From the NCBI RefSeq assembly GCF_946998835.1, contig NZ_CAMQAZ010000015.1, positions 1 to 60,020 on the forward strand: a DNA stretch of 60,020 bases. Direction: 5' to 3'. Below the pieces are notes generated by a model. It searched no databases and was not told the DNA's origin. It was given only the letters and a program-made list of their open reading frames with translations. Numbering within the stretch: the first letter of the stretch is position 1; every line of letters begins with the position of its first letter. The position numbers and the translations under genes were made by a program. Source of the DNA: an uncultured Corynebacterium sp. (GTDB lineage: Bacteria; Actinomycetota; Actinomycetes; Mycobacteriales; Mycobacteriaceae). This document shows, piece after piece, positions 10,351 to 18,872 of this stretch.

Positions 10351-10802
10351 CGTTCCTCCACCGGTATTGGATGTCTGTTATTGGCCGTCTTTTGTGCTGC
10401 CCCCAGTGTGCGATGTCAGCGCACAAGACTGGAGTTACAAAGATTCCATCGTACAACTCTACTGCAGACTGCCACAGAGCTCACTGAGAATCCTGTAGTC
10501 CGACTGAGATTATGAGTAGCGAGGTTGTGCGCAGGCCCCCTTTTATCTAGGAGTTTCTAGAGATTTTTAAAGTCGGGAGGAGTAATAGGGGGTGTGCACA
10601 TTGTGAAATTACATGATTCCCGCTGGTCTTCAGGGGTTTCAGACTGTGGATAACCAGTGTGTCTAGCTGTGGATAACTTGGGGTGTCTGTGGACAATGGT
10701 CGGACTCCAATTTTTATCCACAAAATTTGCTAGTTGTCCACAGCTCTGTGCACGGAAAAACCGCAGTTAATAACAAGAATTCCGCACTCCGAGCCCGCGG
10801 TG
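10351..10802. other. oriC: chromosomal origin oriC (dnaN-dnaA gap)
   Basis: This 452-base gap carries five DnaA boxes: TGTGGATAA at 10645-10653 and 10668-10676, TGTGGACAA at 10688-10696, TTATCCACA at 10714-10722 and TTGTCCACA at 10734-10742. The first three point one way and the last two the other. AT-rich stretches lie on both sides (about 10538-10590 and 10766-10782), and the left one, with TTTTAAAG and TCTAGAGATTT, is the better unwinding-element candidate. The dnaA-dnaN gap is the proven origin in mycobacteria, and flanking genes are transcribed away from it on both sides. No coding sequence is seen. Confidence 0.9.
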
Positions 10803-12539
10803 TTAGGCCGTCCCGCGAGCTCGATCCCGAATGCGCGTGGTCAGGTCGTTGACCTGGTCCTTTGAGGGTTTCTTTTCCTGGATTTCCTTAACAATCTTGC
10901 GTTCAGCGTGCAAAACCGTCGAGTGGTCACGATTTCCGAACTCTCGCCCAATCGACGGCAGCGAAAGCTCAGTGAAGGACCTCGTCAGGTACATCGCAAT
11001 TTGGCGGGCATGGGCAACTGGCCGAGTCTTGCCTGGGCCCACCAGATCCGCAACTGTGAGGTCGAAGTACTCAGCTGTGGTGGAGATGATGATCTCCGGG
11101 GTAATCTGCACCTCAATCTCGTCAGCGCCGAGAATCTCCTGCGCAAACTTCAAGGTCACAGGCTCATGAATCATCGATGCATGAGCGCTAATCTGTAGCA
11201 GACGCCCCTCGAGCTCACGAATAGAAGATGAAGTATTCTCTGCGATGTACTGGAGCACATCATGCGGAACTACCAGGTCAGACAGCTGTGCCTTCTTCGA
11301 CAAAATGGCGATTCGAGTTTCCAGGTCTGGGTACTGCAGGTCCGGGTTGAGGCCCCATTGGAAACGGGTGCGAAGGCGATCTTCCAGGGTCTTGAGCTCC
11401 CGAGGCGGACGGTCCGACGACAGCACAATCTGGTGGTTGGACTGGTGCAGAGCATTGAACGTATGGAAGAACTCTTCCTGGGTGCCTTCCTTGCCCTCCA
11501 AAAACTGGATGTCATCGATGATGAGCATGTCCAAATCGCGGTAGCGACGCTTGAAGGATTCCTGGGCGTCGTCACGCACGGAATTAATGAAGTCGTTGGT
11601 GAACTCTTCCGAGGAAACGTAACGAACGCGCAGGTTAGGGTACAAATGCTTGGCGTAGTGACCAATGCCGTGGAGCAGATGCGTCTTACCGAGGCCTGAA
11701 CCGCCGGAGATAAACAGCGGGTTGTAGGTGCGCCCTGGGGACTCCGCTACAGCGACGGCGGCAGCGGCGGCGAACTTGTTCTGCGGACCGATAACAAAGG
11801 TCTCGAAGGTGTAGTTCGGGTTGAGAGTGGGCTCCTCGAATGGCGTGCTCATCTCGGTTGGAGTGCCGTGGCTCTCAGAGCGGAAAGGGCTTGTGACCTG
11901 GCGCTGATCAGCAATCGTCATTGGATTCTCGGCCGATGAGTGAGAAAGTCCCTGCGCCATGGAATCGACGGCGTCCATGGGACGATGCTGTGTCTGGGCA
12001 CCCTGCTGACTGCGCACGTTTGACTGGTGCGTCTGCGCCGATCCCTGGTGCTGCTCAGGGATATTGAAATCGTTCGCACCGGCATTGGGGAACGGGTAAT
12101 TACGGCCAGACTGCTGTTGCGGTTGTTGCTGCTGGCGCTGAGCTTGCGGTGGACGTGAAGTTGCAGATGAGACCTGTCCGGAGTGCTGCGGAGACTGCTG
12201 TCCGGATGGTTGGACAGCTTCTGCCGCCTGGCCCTCATCAGCATCATCGGCGGGATCGGCAACAGTGATGACCGTTTCCAGCTCTTCGCCCGTTAGCGAT
12301 GTGAGAACGGTTTCAATAATGCCCTTGAGCTCTTCTTTTACTAGTGCCTGGACAACCGGTGATTGGGTGCTGAGGAGGAAAAAGCCCGGAAAGTCACCAG
12401 TGTGCGTTACCGATCGCAGCAGCGCCTTGTGCGGCGGGCGGAGCGGTGCAATACCCAACTCCGGCGCACCTTCTGGTGAAGTCAGGATGGAAACTACCTG
12501 CTCCCAGAGTCCGCCTGGCATTTCTGGTTGTTCGCTCAC
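10803..12539 (-). CDS. dnaA: chromosomal replication initiator DnaA
   Basis: This 578-residue AAA+ initiator binds DnaA boxes and unwinds oriC. Domain I is residues 1-90. Domain II is a long Gln/Pro/Ser-rich linker (about 95-235, with runs such as QRQQQQPQQQ). Domain III has the Walker A GGSGLGKT (279-286) and Walker B IIDDIQFLEGK (DD342-343). Domain IV carries the DNA-binding signature DHSTVLHAERK (538 onward). The start is GTG at 12539 with AAAGGAC upstream. The linker makes it longer than the E. coli protein (467 residues), as is common in actinobacteria. DnaA boxes on both sides suggest autoregulation. Confidence 0.98.
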   Translation of the reverse strand: MSEQPEMPGGLWEQVVSILTSPEGAPELGIAPLRPPHKALLRSVTHTGDFPGFFLLSTQSPVVQALVKEELKGIIETVLTSLTGEELETVITVADPADDADEGQAAEAVQPSGQQSPQHSGQVSSATSRPPQAQRQQQQPQQQSGRNYPFPNAGANDFNIPEQHQGSAQTHQSNVRSQQGAQTQHRPMDAVDSMAQGLSHSSAENPMTIADQRQVTSPFRSESHGTPTEMSTPFEEPTLNPNYTFETFVIGPQNKFAAAAAVAVAESPGRTYNPLFISGGSGLGKTHLLHGIGHYAKHLYPNLRVRYVSSEEFTNDFINSVRDDAQESFKRRYRDLDMLIIDDIQFLEGKEGTQEEFFHTFNALHQSNHQIVLSSDRPPRELKTLEDRLRTRFQWGLNPDLQYPDLETRIAILSKKAQLSDLVVPHDVLQYIAENTSSSIRELEGRLLQISAHASMIHEPVTLKFAQEILGADEIEVQITPEIIISTTAEYFDLTVADLVGPGKTRPVAHARQIAMYLTRSFTELSLPSIGREFGNRDHSTVLHAERKIVKEIQEKKPSKDQVNDLTTRIRDRARGTA

Positions 12540-13233
12540 TGTGTAGATGTCCTTTTACATGTTTACGTTCATCAAAATTTATCGAGGCGACTCGTTTTGT
12601 GGAGTGTTTTTGGCGTGGAAAAAGTGCCATGTATTCCCATTTGGGGGCTATTTCTTGTAATTCGCCCTGTGGGGTATTTCTACACAAGGCGGTATACGCC
12701 CCGAGCAGGACTTCCACATGTTTGTCCACACCTGTGGATAAACGTTGTCGCTAATTGATTAACAGCTTATCCACAGTTTGCCCACAATGAAAAATGACCC
12801 CCTAGTCTGCGTTTACCTAGGTAAACGCGCTATTTCCCCTGCTCGTTGTGATTCGTGGTGTGGAAGTTATCCACAGCTCATCGGTTCAATCCCCTGTGGA
12901 TTGCGGTGTACAAGCTAGTATTTCCACAGGTCAACATCGGTACTGCCAGAAAACTTGGAAAATGATTCTCCAGGTAAATGCGGCGTGTTGATTTGAATTC
13001 CGCGCTCGATTCGACGTACCCTATCTGGGTGTTTCATATCCATTGAGATATGAGTCCGAGCTCATGCTTGGACCCGACAGAACGCTTGTAGCTTTCAACC
13101 TGTCGGCAAGTAAATTTTCCGTGCATCACGGGAATGCGTCAGGTGCATCGCTGCCTCGCACTCGAAGCGAGGGGTTTACTGTGGTGCGCTCAGCGCGGAC
13201 TCGTGGTCGTTTGAGTTTCAAGGAGTGTCAACC
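12540..13233. promoter_or_regulatory. dnaA-rpmH divergent control region with DnaA boxes
   Basis: This 694-base gap contains no gene. DnaA-box matches are TTGTCCACA (12722-12730), TGTGGATAA (12733-12741), TTATCCACA (12767-12775 and 12867-12875), and weaker TTGCCCACA (12778-12786) and TGTGGATTG (12895-12903). A perfect 20-bp palindrome lies in the middle. The rpmH-proximal part has short inverted repeats: TCATATC/GATATGA (13034/13047), CCGACAG/CTGTCGG (13074/13100) and CCTCGC/GCGAGG (13154/13167), so the rpmH leader is probably folded. It must hold the promoters of dnaA (leftward) and rpmH (rightward). Whether it also takes part in origin firing is open. Confidence 0.75.
12809..12828. promoter_or_regulatory. 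perfect 20-bp palindrome upstream of dnaA
   Basis: GCGTTTACCTAGGTAAACGC reads the same on both strands. It lies between DnaA boxes, 270 bases upstream of the dnaA start. A near-copy of one half, AGGTAAATGCG, occurs at 12972-12982. The form suggests an operator for a dimeric regulator; the protein is unknown. Confidence 0.5.
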
Positions 13234-13371
13234 GTGTCGAAGCGGACGTTCCAGCCGAATAACCGCCGTCGTGCACGCGTGCACGGCTTCCGTACCCGTA
13301 TGCGTACCCGTTCCGGTCGCGCCGTTGTGGCAGCACGCCGCAGCAAGGGCCGTGCCCGCCTGTCCGCTTAA
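13234..13371 (+). CDS. rpmH: 50S ribosomal protein L34
   Basis: This 45-residue, very basic protein reads VSKRTFQPNNRRRARVHGF at its start, and continues with RTRMRTRSGRAVVAARR and KGRARLSA. It is the smallest large-subunit protein and lies near the exit-tunnel side of the ribosome. The start is GTG at 13234, with AAGGAG eight bases upstream. It is followed 20 bases later by rnpA, the usual order at the origin. Confidence 0.97.
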   Translation: MSKRTFQPNNRRRARVHGFRTRMRTRSGRAVVAARRSKGRARLSA

Positions 13372-13391
13372 TTAAGAGGACACCGATTTCG

Positions 13392-13772
13392 GTGCTCCCC
13401 CAGAGCAATAAGCTGCGTTCCTCGCGTGACTTCACGGTCACCGTGCGACGTGGACGCCGAATCGGACGCAAGACTTTGGTCTTGCATATTCGTGATACCG
13501 CTAATCCCGGCGGTGAAAACAAGACCGATACGCAGATTGCCAGGTTTGGTGGTCCACGTGTCGGTCTTGTTGTATCTAAAGCTGTGGGCAACGCCGTGAC
13601 TCGTCACGCAGTCTCTCGCAAACTCCGCCACATCATGGCTGAGGCTGCACAGGAGCTACCGTCCACCATGGACATTGTCGTTCGCGCGCTGCCGGCATCT
13701 GCCACAGCCACCAGCCAGGAGCTGTCCCACGATGTGCAATCGGCACTCGCCGCCTACGAACGCCGGCGCTAA
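13392..13772 (+). CDS. rnpA: ribonuclease P protein component
   Basis: This 126-residue basic protein is the protein subunit of RNase P, which trims the 5' leader of pre-tRNA. The family motif appears as GPRVGLVVSKAVGNAVTRHAVSRKLRHIM, containing the RNR-like helix. The start is GTG at 13392 with AGAGGA 11 bases upstream. It overlaps yidD by 41 bases in another frame and is part of rpmH-rnpA-yidD-yidC. Confidence 0.96.
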   Translation: MLPQSNKLRSSRDFTVTVRRGRRIGRKTLVLHIRDTANPGGENKTDTQIARFGGPRVGLVVSKAVGNAVTRHAVSRKLRHIMAEAAQELPSTMDIVVRALPASATATSQELSHDVQSALAAYERRR

Positions 13773-14064
13773 TTCGCTTGACGACGGCCCCCTCGCCCAC
13801 GGCCCCGGTGCCCGTGTGGCCGAGAGGGCGATTCTTTTCTACCGTCGTCGCATCTCCAACCTGAAGCCTACGAGCACCTGTCGCTTTGAACCGACCTGCT
13901 CCGCTTATGGTCTTGAGGCCGTACGACGCTTCGGAGCCATCCGTGGGCTGTGGCTGACTTTGTTGCGTATCTTTCGATGTGCGCCTTGGCATCCGGGTGG
14001 CTGGGACCCAGTTCCTTCCACATTCCCCGGCCTGGGTTCGTGGTTGAAGCGAATGCACAGGTAA
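13732..14064 (+). CDS. yidD: membrane protein insertion efficiency factor YidD
   Basis: This 110-residue protein has the YidD signature YRRRISNLKPTSTCRFEPTC, followed by SAYGLEAVRRFGAIRGLWLTLLRIFRCAPWHPGGWDPVP. It probably sits at the inner face of the membrane and assists YidC. The ATG at 13732 is chosen because AGGAG lies ten bases upstream, which puts the start inside rnpA; the only later in-frame choice is GTG 13816. It lies 86 bases before yidC. Confidence 0.93.
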   Translation: MCNRHSPPTNAGANSLDDGPLAHGPGARVAERAILFYRRRISNLKPTSTCRFEPTCSAYGLEAVRRFGAIRGLWLTLLRIFRCAPWHPGGWDPVPSTFPGLGSWLKRMHR

Positions 14065-14150
14065 CCTCTAGTAATGCTGAGCTTTTGACAGGGCTTTGTA
14101 GACGAACGCGCATGTGCGCTGTCCCTTAAAGAACGGAGTGATCCTAGACC

Positions 14151-15299
14151 GTGCTCAATTTTGTGTATTGGCCGATTTCGGCCATCCTGTGGTTCTGGCA
14201 TAAGGCCTCAGGTTTCCTATTTGATCCCTCCTCGGGTATCTCGTGGGTGTTGTCCATTATTCTGCTTGTGGTCACCATCCGTATCCTGCTGTTCAAGCCG
14301 ATGATGAACCAGCAGCGTTCTGCCATCAAGATGCAGCAACTCGCTCCTGAGATGCAGGCCATCAAGGAGAAGTACAAGAACGACCAGCAGGCGCAGGCGC
14401 TCGCTATGCGTCAGCTGCAGAAGGAAATGGGTGTCAACCCGCTGGGCGGCTGTCTGCCAGTGTTGGTCCAGATGCCAGTCTTCATTGGCCTGTTCCACGT
14501 GCTGCGTTCATTTAACCGCACGGGTACATCCGGTAACGCGCTCGGCATGTCGGTGGAACAGAACTGGAACACCCCTAACTACATCTTCGGTGTGGACGAG
14601 GTTCGGTCGTTCCTTCTGGCTCGTGTGTTCAACGCCCCGCTGTCCAGTTCGGTCGGTATGGGTGAAGATCAGTACGCAGCCTTCACAGTGCCTGGTACGC
14701 CGGCGGACTTCACCCGCATGGACATCATGGTCGTTGCCATTCCACTGATTATTATTTCCGCACTGGCAACGCACTTTAACGCTCGCATGTCGGTTGAGCG
14801 CACGCGTGCTCGCCAGGAAGCTGGTCTGGTCAAGCGCCAGGAAGGCCCCATGGGTCAGCAGATGGACATGATGAACAAGATGATGCTTTGGTTCTTCCCA
14901 ATCATGATTCTTGTCACGGGTGCGTTCTGGCACATTGGTCTTCTGGTTTACATGGTGACTAACAACGTGTGGACCTACTTCCAGCAGCGCTACATTTTCG
15001 GCAAGCTGGATGAGGAAGAGAAGGAAGCTGTCGCGGCTAAGAAGGCTGCTAAGCGCGAGGCACAGGAGAAGCTGGCTCCGAAGGTTGGTCAGAAGCCAAT
15101 TAACCCGAAGAAGGGCGGCAAGCGTAAGGCCGGTCAGAATTTTCAGCAGGCACAGTCCGGTGAGAACGTTGACGGCAACAAGGCTTCCGATCACCTGCCA
15201 GACGGCAACTCGGGCAAGGGACAGCAGGGGCCGGCTTCTAAACCGGCGCCGGGACAGAAGCCAGCGAATCGGAAAAATCGGAAGCGTAAGAAAAAATAG
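14151..15299 (+). CDS. yidC: membrane protein insertase YidC (Oxa1 family)
   Basis: This 382-residue protein inserts and folds membrane proteins, alone or with SecYEG. It begins directly with a membrane segment, MLNFVYWPISAILWFWHK, with no large periplasmic domain, as in Gram-positive bacteria. A second segment, SWVLSIILLVVTIRILLFKPMM, is followed by the coiled cytoplasmic hairpin and the family stretch GCLPVLVQMPVFIGLF. The C-terminal 90 residues are a Lys/Gln-rich tail likely to touch the ribosome. The start is GTG at 14151. A strong terminator follows. No jag (R3H/KH) gene comes next, unlike in many bacteria. Confidence 0.97.
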   Translation: MLNFVYWPISAILWFWHKASGFLFDPSSGISWVLSIILLVVTIRILLFKPMMNQQRSAIKMQQLAPEMQAIKEKYKNDQQAQALAMRQLQKEMGVNPLGGCLPVLVQMPVFIGLFHVLRSFNRTGTSGNALGMSVEQNWNTPNYIFGVDEVRSFLLARVFNAPLSSSVGMGEDQYAAFTVPGTPADFTRMDIMVVAIPLIIISALATHFNARMSVERTRARQEAGLVKRQEGPMGQQMDMMNKMMLWFFPIMILVTGAFWHIGLLVYMVTNNVWTYFQQRYIFGKLDEEEKEAVAAKKAAKREAQEKLAPKVGQKPINPKKGGKRKAGQNFQQAQSGENVDGNKASDHLPDGNSGKGQQGPASKPAPGQKPANRKNRKRKKK

Positions 15300-15342
15300 C
15301 TAAAGCAGCATAGTGCTTCGTCTACACAACTGAATACTTTTG

Positions 15343-15378
15343 AAATCGCCCCACACGACGCGTGTGGGGCGATTTTTT
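15343..15378 (+). terminator. rho-independent terminator of the rpmH-yidC operon
   Basis: A 15-bp perfect stem, AAATCGCCCCACACG (15343-15357) with CGTGTGGGGCGATTT (15361-15375), closes a three-base loop and ends in TTTTTT. It lies 44 bases after the yidC stop. Its A-rich 5' side could also stop transcripts from the other strand. Confidence 0.95.
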
Positions 15379-15570
15379 GTCTTAGTTGCCGAGGTGTCAA
15401 TCTACTCTCTTAACAACCTATTCCTGGTGTCATCTTTGATGGGCAATTTTGTCCGGCTTTCCCGAATGGGCAAGGGGCTAAAGAACCAGACATTAAATCC
15501 AACCACTGTTATTACATGATTGTTATTTTGCGCTGAGGATGATTGGGGTTTCACGCTTTCATGCGGTTAA

Positions 15571-15586
15571 TGTTTCACGTGAAACA
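15571..15586. other. parS: parS site 1
   Basis: TGTTTCACGTGAAACA is a perfect 16-base palindrome identical to the ParB-binding consensus. It lies 86 bases before the rsmG start. Confidence 0.95.
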
Positions 15587-15672
15587 TCGCAGAGCCGCTG
15601 CCGTACACTAGGAGTATTGAGAGAAGCTTGACAGTGTGAGGGTACTTCTGCCCCATTGCGCAAGAAAGGTTA

Positions 15673-16365
15673 GTGAAACTGGTGAGTAGCAACTCGGGGA
15701 ACGTCGGTAAGCAAACGGATTCCGCAAAGGTGAATGACGTAGAGGTGAATGCGGTCATTAATCGTGTTTTTGGAGACAAGGCGGACCTAGCGCGTCGTTA
15801 CCACGCATGGTTGGCCGAAGAGGCGACCGTACGCGGCTTGATTGGTCCGCGTGAGACTCCGAAGTTGTGGGATCGGCACATTATTAATTCTGCGGTTGTT
15901 GGGGAGGCGATTGGTAAGGGGCTCACCGTTGCCGATATCGGATCGGGTGCAGGATTGCCGGGAATTCCCCTGGCGCTGGCGCGGCCGGACCTGAAGGTTG
16001 TACTGGTGGAACCTTTGCTCCGTCGCACAACCTTTTTGAATGAAGTTGTAACCGACTTCGGTTTAGATAACGTCACGGTTGTTCGCGGTCGAGCAGAAGA
16101 AAAGTTGGTGCGGGCAGAAGTTGGACAGGTAGATGTCGTAACCTCTCGTGCGGTAGCTCCGCTCGGAAAGCTGGCTGGATGGTCACTGCCACTGGTGAAG
16201 TCCGGTGGCGCGATGGTTGCGTTGAAGGGCGGAACCGCTCAGGAGGAGATTGACCGCGACGCGAAACTCATCACTAAAGCAAAGGGAATTAATCCTCTTG
16301 TTGTAGAGGTGGGGGCTTCAGTACTAGACACCCCGACGTATGCTGTGATTATCCAAAAGAAGTAA
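15673..16365 (+). CDS. rsmG: 16S rRNA (guanine527-N7)-methyltransferase RsmG
   Basis: This 230-residue protein (old name GidB) methylates G527 of 16S rRNA using S-adenosylmethionine; its loss gives low-level streptomycin resistance in several bacteria. The Rossmann-type SAM motif is VADIGSGAGLPGIPLAL (about residues 76-92), followed by VVLVEPLLRRTTFLNEV and VTSRAVAPLGKL. The N-terminal 20 residues are an extra, poorly ordered stretch. The start is taken as GTG 15673 with AAAGG upstream; GTG 15682 is possible. It precedes parA as in C. glutamicum. Confidence 0.95.
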   Translation: MKLVSSNSGNVGKQTDSAKVNDVEVNAVINRVFGDKADLARRYHAWLAEEATVRGLIGPRETPKLWDRHIINSAVVGEAIGKGLTVADIGSGAGLPGIPLALARPDLKVVLVEPLLRRTTFLNEVVTDFGLDNVTVVRGRAEEKLVRAEVGQVDVVTSRAVAPLGKLAGWSLPLVKSGGAMVALKGGTAQEEIDRDAKLITKAKGINPLVVEVGASVLDTPTYAVIIQKK

Positions 16366-16498
16366 TTTAGGACCCCACTACCCTGCCTTGATTGTCAGCG
16401 CTGCGTCCGTCTGAGTTTAGGCGTTGAGGCCCATAGCGTCGACGGGCTAAAGTGGGATGAGTATCCCGGCAAGGAATAATCCTGCCGATTAAAGTGGG

Positions 16499-16514
16499 TG
16501 TTTCACGTGAAACA
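16499..16514. other. parS: parS site 2
   Basis: A perfect TGTTTCACGTGAAACA, 85 bases before the parA start. The distance to the next gene is nearly the same as for site 1. Confidence 0.95.
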
Positions 16515-16599
16515 ATCCCGCAATCTTCAGCTTTTGAGTTTTTATCCGCACTCCAGTGGCCATGATTGGTGATTGCTGTGCTTGTAAGGGGAATAGTTA

Positions 16600-17556
16600 A
16601 TGAGCCGGAAATCCTGGCAAGATACACCCATCGCTGCGGCAGCTCAGCGAGCAGCGCAAGTTAAGGCCCCGAATAGGCTATCGCTTCCGCGACCTGAACG
16701 ACCGCGTCGAATCACTATCGCTAACCAGAAGGGCGGGGTCGGTAAGACCACCTCTGCGGTTAACATCGCATCGGCCTTAGCTCGACATGGGCTTAAGGTT
16801 CTGGTGATTGATAACGACCCACAGGGTAATGCATCGACGGCTCTGGGTATTGAACATGTTTCGGGTACTCCGTCGACTTACGAGTTGCTTATCGGTGAGC
16901 TGCAGATTGATGACGTCATTCAGCGTTCGCCGGAATCAGAGAACCTTTTCTGCGTGCCAGCGACATTGGACTTGGCCGGGTCCGAGATTGAGTTGGTCTC
17001 ACTTCTCAACCGTGAACGTCGACTTCTCGATGCCGTCCCAGATCAGTACCTCATTGATAATGGCTTTGATTTTCTCATCATCGACTGTCCACCATCGCTT
17101 GGCCTTCTAACGCTGAATTCGATGACCGCAGCCAATGAGGTGCTGATACCGATTCAGTGTGAGTTCTATGCTCTGGAGGGCGTGACTCAGCTGATGAATA
17201 ATGTGCAGATGATTCGTCAGCACCTCAACCCGGAGCTACACATTTCCGCTGTACTGCTCACCATGTTTGATGGTCGTACCAAGCTTTCGGAAGAGGTTGC
17301 AAATGAGGTGCGTAACTACTTCGGTGAGGTTGTCCTCCGTAATCTCATTCCACGGTCCGTAAAGGTTTCGGAGGCACCAGGCTACTCGCAAACTGTTATC
17401 TCCTACGATCCAGGTTCCCGTGGCGCGGTTGCTTACCTGGATGCCGCAAAGGAGCTGGCAACTCGAGGTGACTATTCCTCAGTTCCGGCCGGAAGCGCTA
17501 TTGGTCAGAAGCCAACCCCCTCCCCTACCCCGTTAAATTCCAGCGAGACAAACTAG
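16600..17556 (+). CDS. parA: chromosome partitioning ATPase ParA
   Basis: This 318-residue ATPase moves ParB-parS complexes and so the new origins. The deviant Walker A is KGGVGKTT (44-51), preceded by RRITIANQ, with the A' motif VIDNDPQGNAS and the B motif LIIDCPPSLG. An N-terminal extension of about 35 residues precedes the fold. AAGGGGAA lies before the ATG. parB follows after 21 bases. In corynebacteria ParA also links origins to the polar growth protein DivIVA/Wag31; that gene is not in this window. Confidence 0.97.
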   Translation: MSRKSWQDTPIAAAAQRAAQVKAPNRLSLPRPERPRRITIANQKGGVGKTTSAVNIASALARHGLKVLVIDNDPQGNASTALGIEHVSGTPSTYELLIGELQIDDVIQRSPESENLFCVPATLDLAGSEIELVSLLNRERRLLDAVPDQYLIDNGFDFLIIDCPPSLGLLTLNSMTAANEVLIPIQCEFYALEGVTQLMNNVQMIRQHLNPELHISAVLLTMFDGRTKLSEEVANEVRNYFGEVVLRNLIPRSVKVSEAPGYSQTVISYDPGSRGAVAYLDAAKELATRGDYSSVPAGSAIGQKPTPSPTPLNSSETN

Positions 17557-17577
17557 AGCCACTAGGAGTAGTAAGCG

Positions 17578-18861
17578 ATGTCGAATCAGAAGAAGGAGAA
17601 CCGCAAGGGAGGACTTGGCCGCGGTATCGCCGCCTTGATCCCAACTGCTCCAGCGGCAAACCCATCTGTTGGTGAGAGTGCTGCGGATATTATTTTTGGC
17701 CCCCGTCGTACTCAAGGGTCGCCGCAATCAGGAAGCAGTGACTCTAGCGGAGTAACGGGTGCGGCTGTGACTGGTTCTCAAGCCATATCCGATAAAACCC
17801 AAAAGTCCGAAAAATTCCTGAAAAATACGCAGCGCAATGCTAATGACAATGAAGCTGCGAAACGTCACAGTGACGTTAATTCTAAAGGCAAAAAGGGAGA
17901 AGCCGATAATGTTTCACGTGAAACAATTTCTAGCCAGGCTCCCACTTCAATTGTCAATGCTGACACAGAGGGAGCTGATTTAGACGCGGCCGCAGCTGAA
18001 TTCGGCGCTACTTATCGAGAAATTGACGTAAAGCTCATTACGCCGAACCCGAAGCAGCCCCGAGAGGTCTTCGACGAGGAGCCGCTGAATGAGTTAGCGC
18101 ATTCCATTCGCGAATTTGGTCTTTTGCAGCCAATCATCGTCCGGCCCATCACTGAAGATAGTCGCGGTGCGGCGCTAGATGCGGCACGCAAGGAAGACCC
18201 AAATGCACCGCAGCCTGAGTTTGAAATCATTATGGGTGAGCGTCGTTGGCGAGCTTCTCAGCGAGCTGGAATCGACACAATCCCTTCGATTGTGCGTGAC
18301 ACGCCAAACCAGGATATGCTCCGCGACGCCCTGTTGGAGAATATCCATCGTGTTCAGCTCAATCCTCTTGAAGAGGCTGCAGCATACCAACAGCTGCTGG
18401 AGGAATTTGGTGTTACCCAGGCCGAGCTTGCCGATCGTATTGGTCGTTCACGACCCGTTATCACCAACATGATTCGACTTCTGCAGCTGCCGGTGGAAGT
18501 GCAGCGTCGAGTAGCGGTGGGTGTCTTGTCGGCAGGTCACGCGCGTGCCTTGCTTGGTATCAAGGCGGGCAAGGAGGCGCAGCAGCGGCTTGCAGAGCGC
18601 ATTGTCGCTGAAGGCCTCTCGGTTCGTGCAACTGAAGAAGCCGTCACATTGCTAAACGCTGGCGAGCAACCGAAGAAGCAACACCGCGAGCCAACTCCGC
18701 AACCGGAGGTCCTCCACAACTGGGCTGATCGACTGTCGAACTCTTTCGATACGAAGGTGACCGCTCAGATGGGCAAGCGTAAAGGCAAGATTGTGATCGA
18801 ATTCGGAAACCTTGAAGACTTTGATCGCATCATGTCCCTGATGCATCTCAACGAAGAATAA
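17578..18861 (+). CDS. parB: chromosome partitioning protein ParB
   Basis: This 427-residue CTPase/DNA clamp loads at parS and spreads. The N-terminal 150 residues are low-complexity, with the start KKENRKGGLGRGIAALIPT typical of the ParA-touching end. The core shows the arginine patch GERRWRASQRAG and the helix-turn-helix VTQAELADRIGRSRPVITNMIRLLQLP. The C-terminal part is the dimer domain. A short insert, ALDAARKEDPNAPQPE, lies before the GERR box. A perfect parS site sits inside the coding sequence (17910-17925). TAGGAG precedes the ATG. Confidence 0.97.
   Translation: MSNQKKENRKGGLGRGIAALIPTAPAANPSVGESAADIIFGPRRTQGSPQSGSSDSSGVTGAAVTGSQAISDKTQKSEKFLKNTQRNANDNEAAKRHSDVNSKGKKGEADNVSRETISSQAPTSIVNADTEGADLDAAAAEFGATYREIDVKLITPNPKQPREVFDEEPLNELAHSIREFGLLQPIIVRPITEDSRGAALDAARKEDPNAPQPEFEIIMGERRWRASQRAGIDTIPSIVRDTPNQDMLRDALLENIHRVQLNPLEEAAAYQQLLEEFGVTQAELADRIGRSRPVITNMIRLLQLPVEVQRRVAVGVLSAGHARALLGIKAGKEAQQRLAERIVAEGLSVRATEEAVTLLNAGEQPKKQHREPTPQPEVLHNWADRLSNSFDTKVTAQMGKRKGKIVIEFGNLEDFDRIMSLMHLNEE
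17910..17925. other. parS: parS site 3, inside parB
   Basis: A perfect TGTTTCACGTGAAACA within the low-complexity N-terminal part of parB, where it encodes part of NVSRET. A parS inside or next to parB is common in other bacteria. Confidence 0.95.
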
Positions 18862-18872
18862 GCGCGTATATC

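Larger units (their letters stand above)
15300..15672. other. yidC-rsmG gap: terminator, parS, rsmG promoter region
   Basis: This 373-base gap holds the terminator (15343-15378) and a perfect parS site (15571-15586). Between them, 15380-15540 is AT-richer and shows no open frame or repeat. The rsmG promoter should lie after 15586, but no clear -10/-35 pair is seen. Confidence 0.6.
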
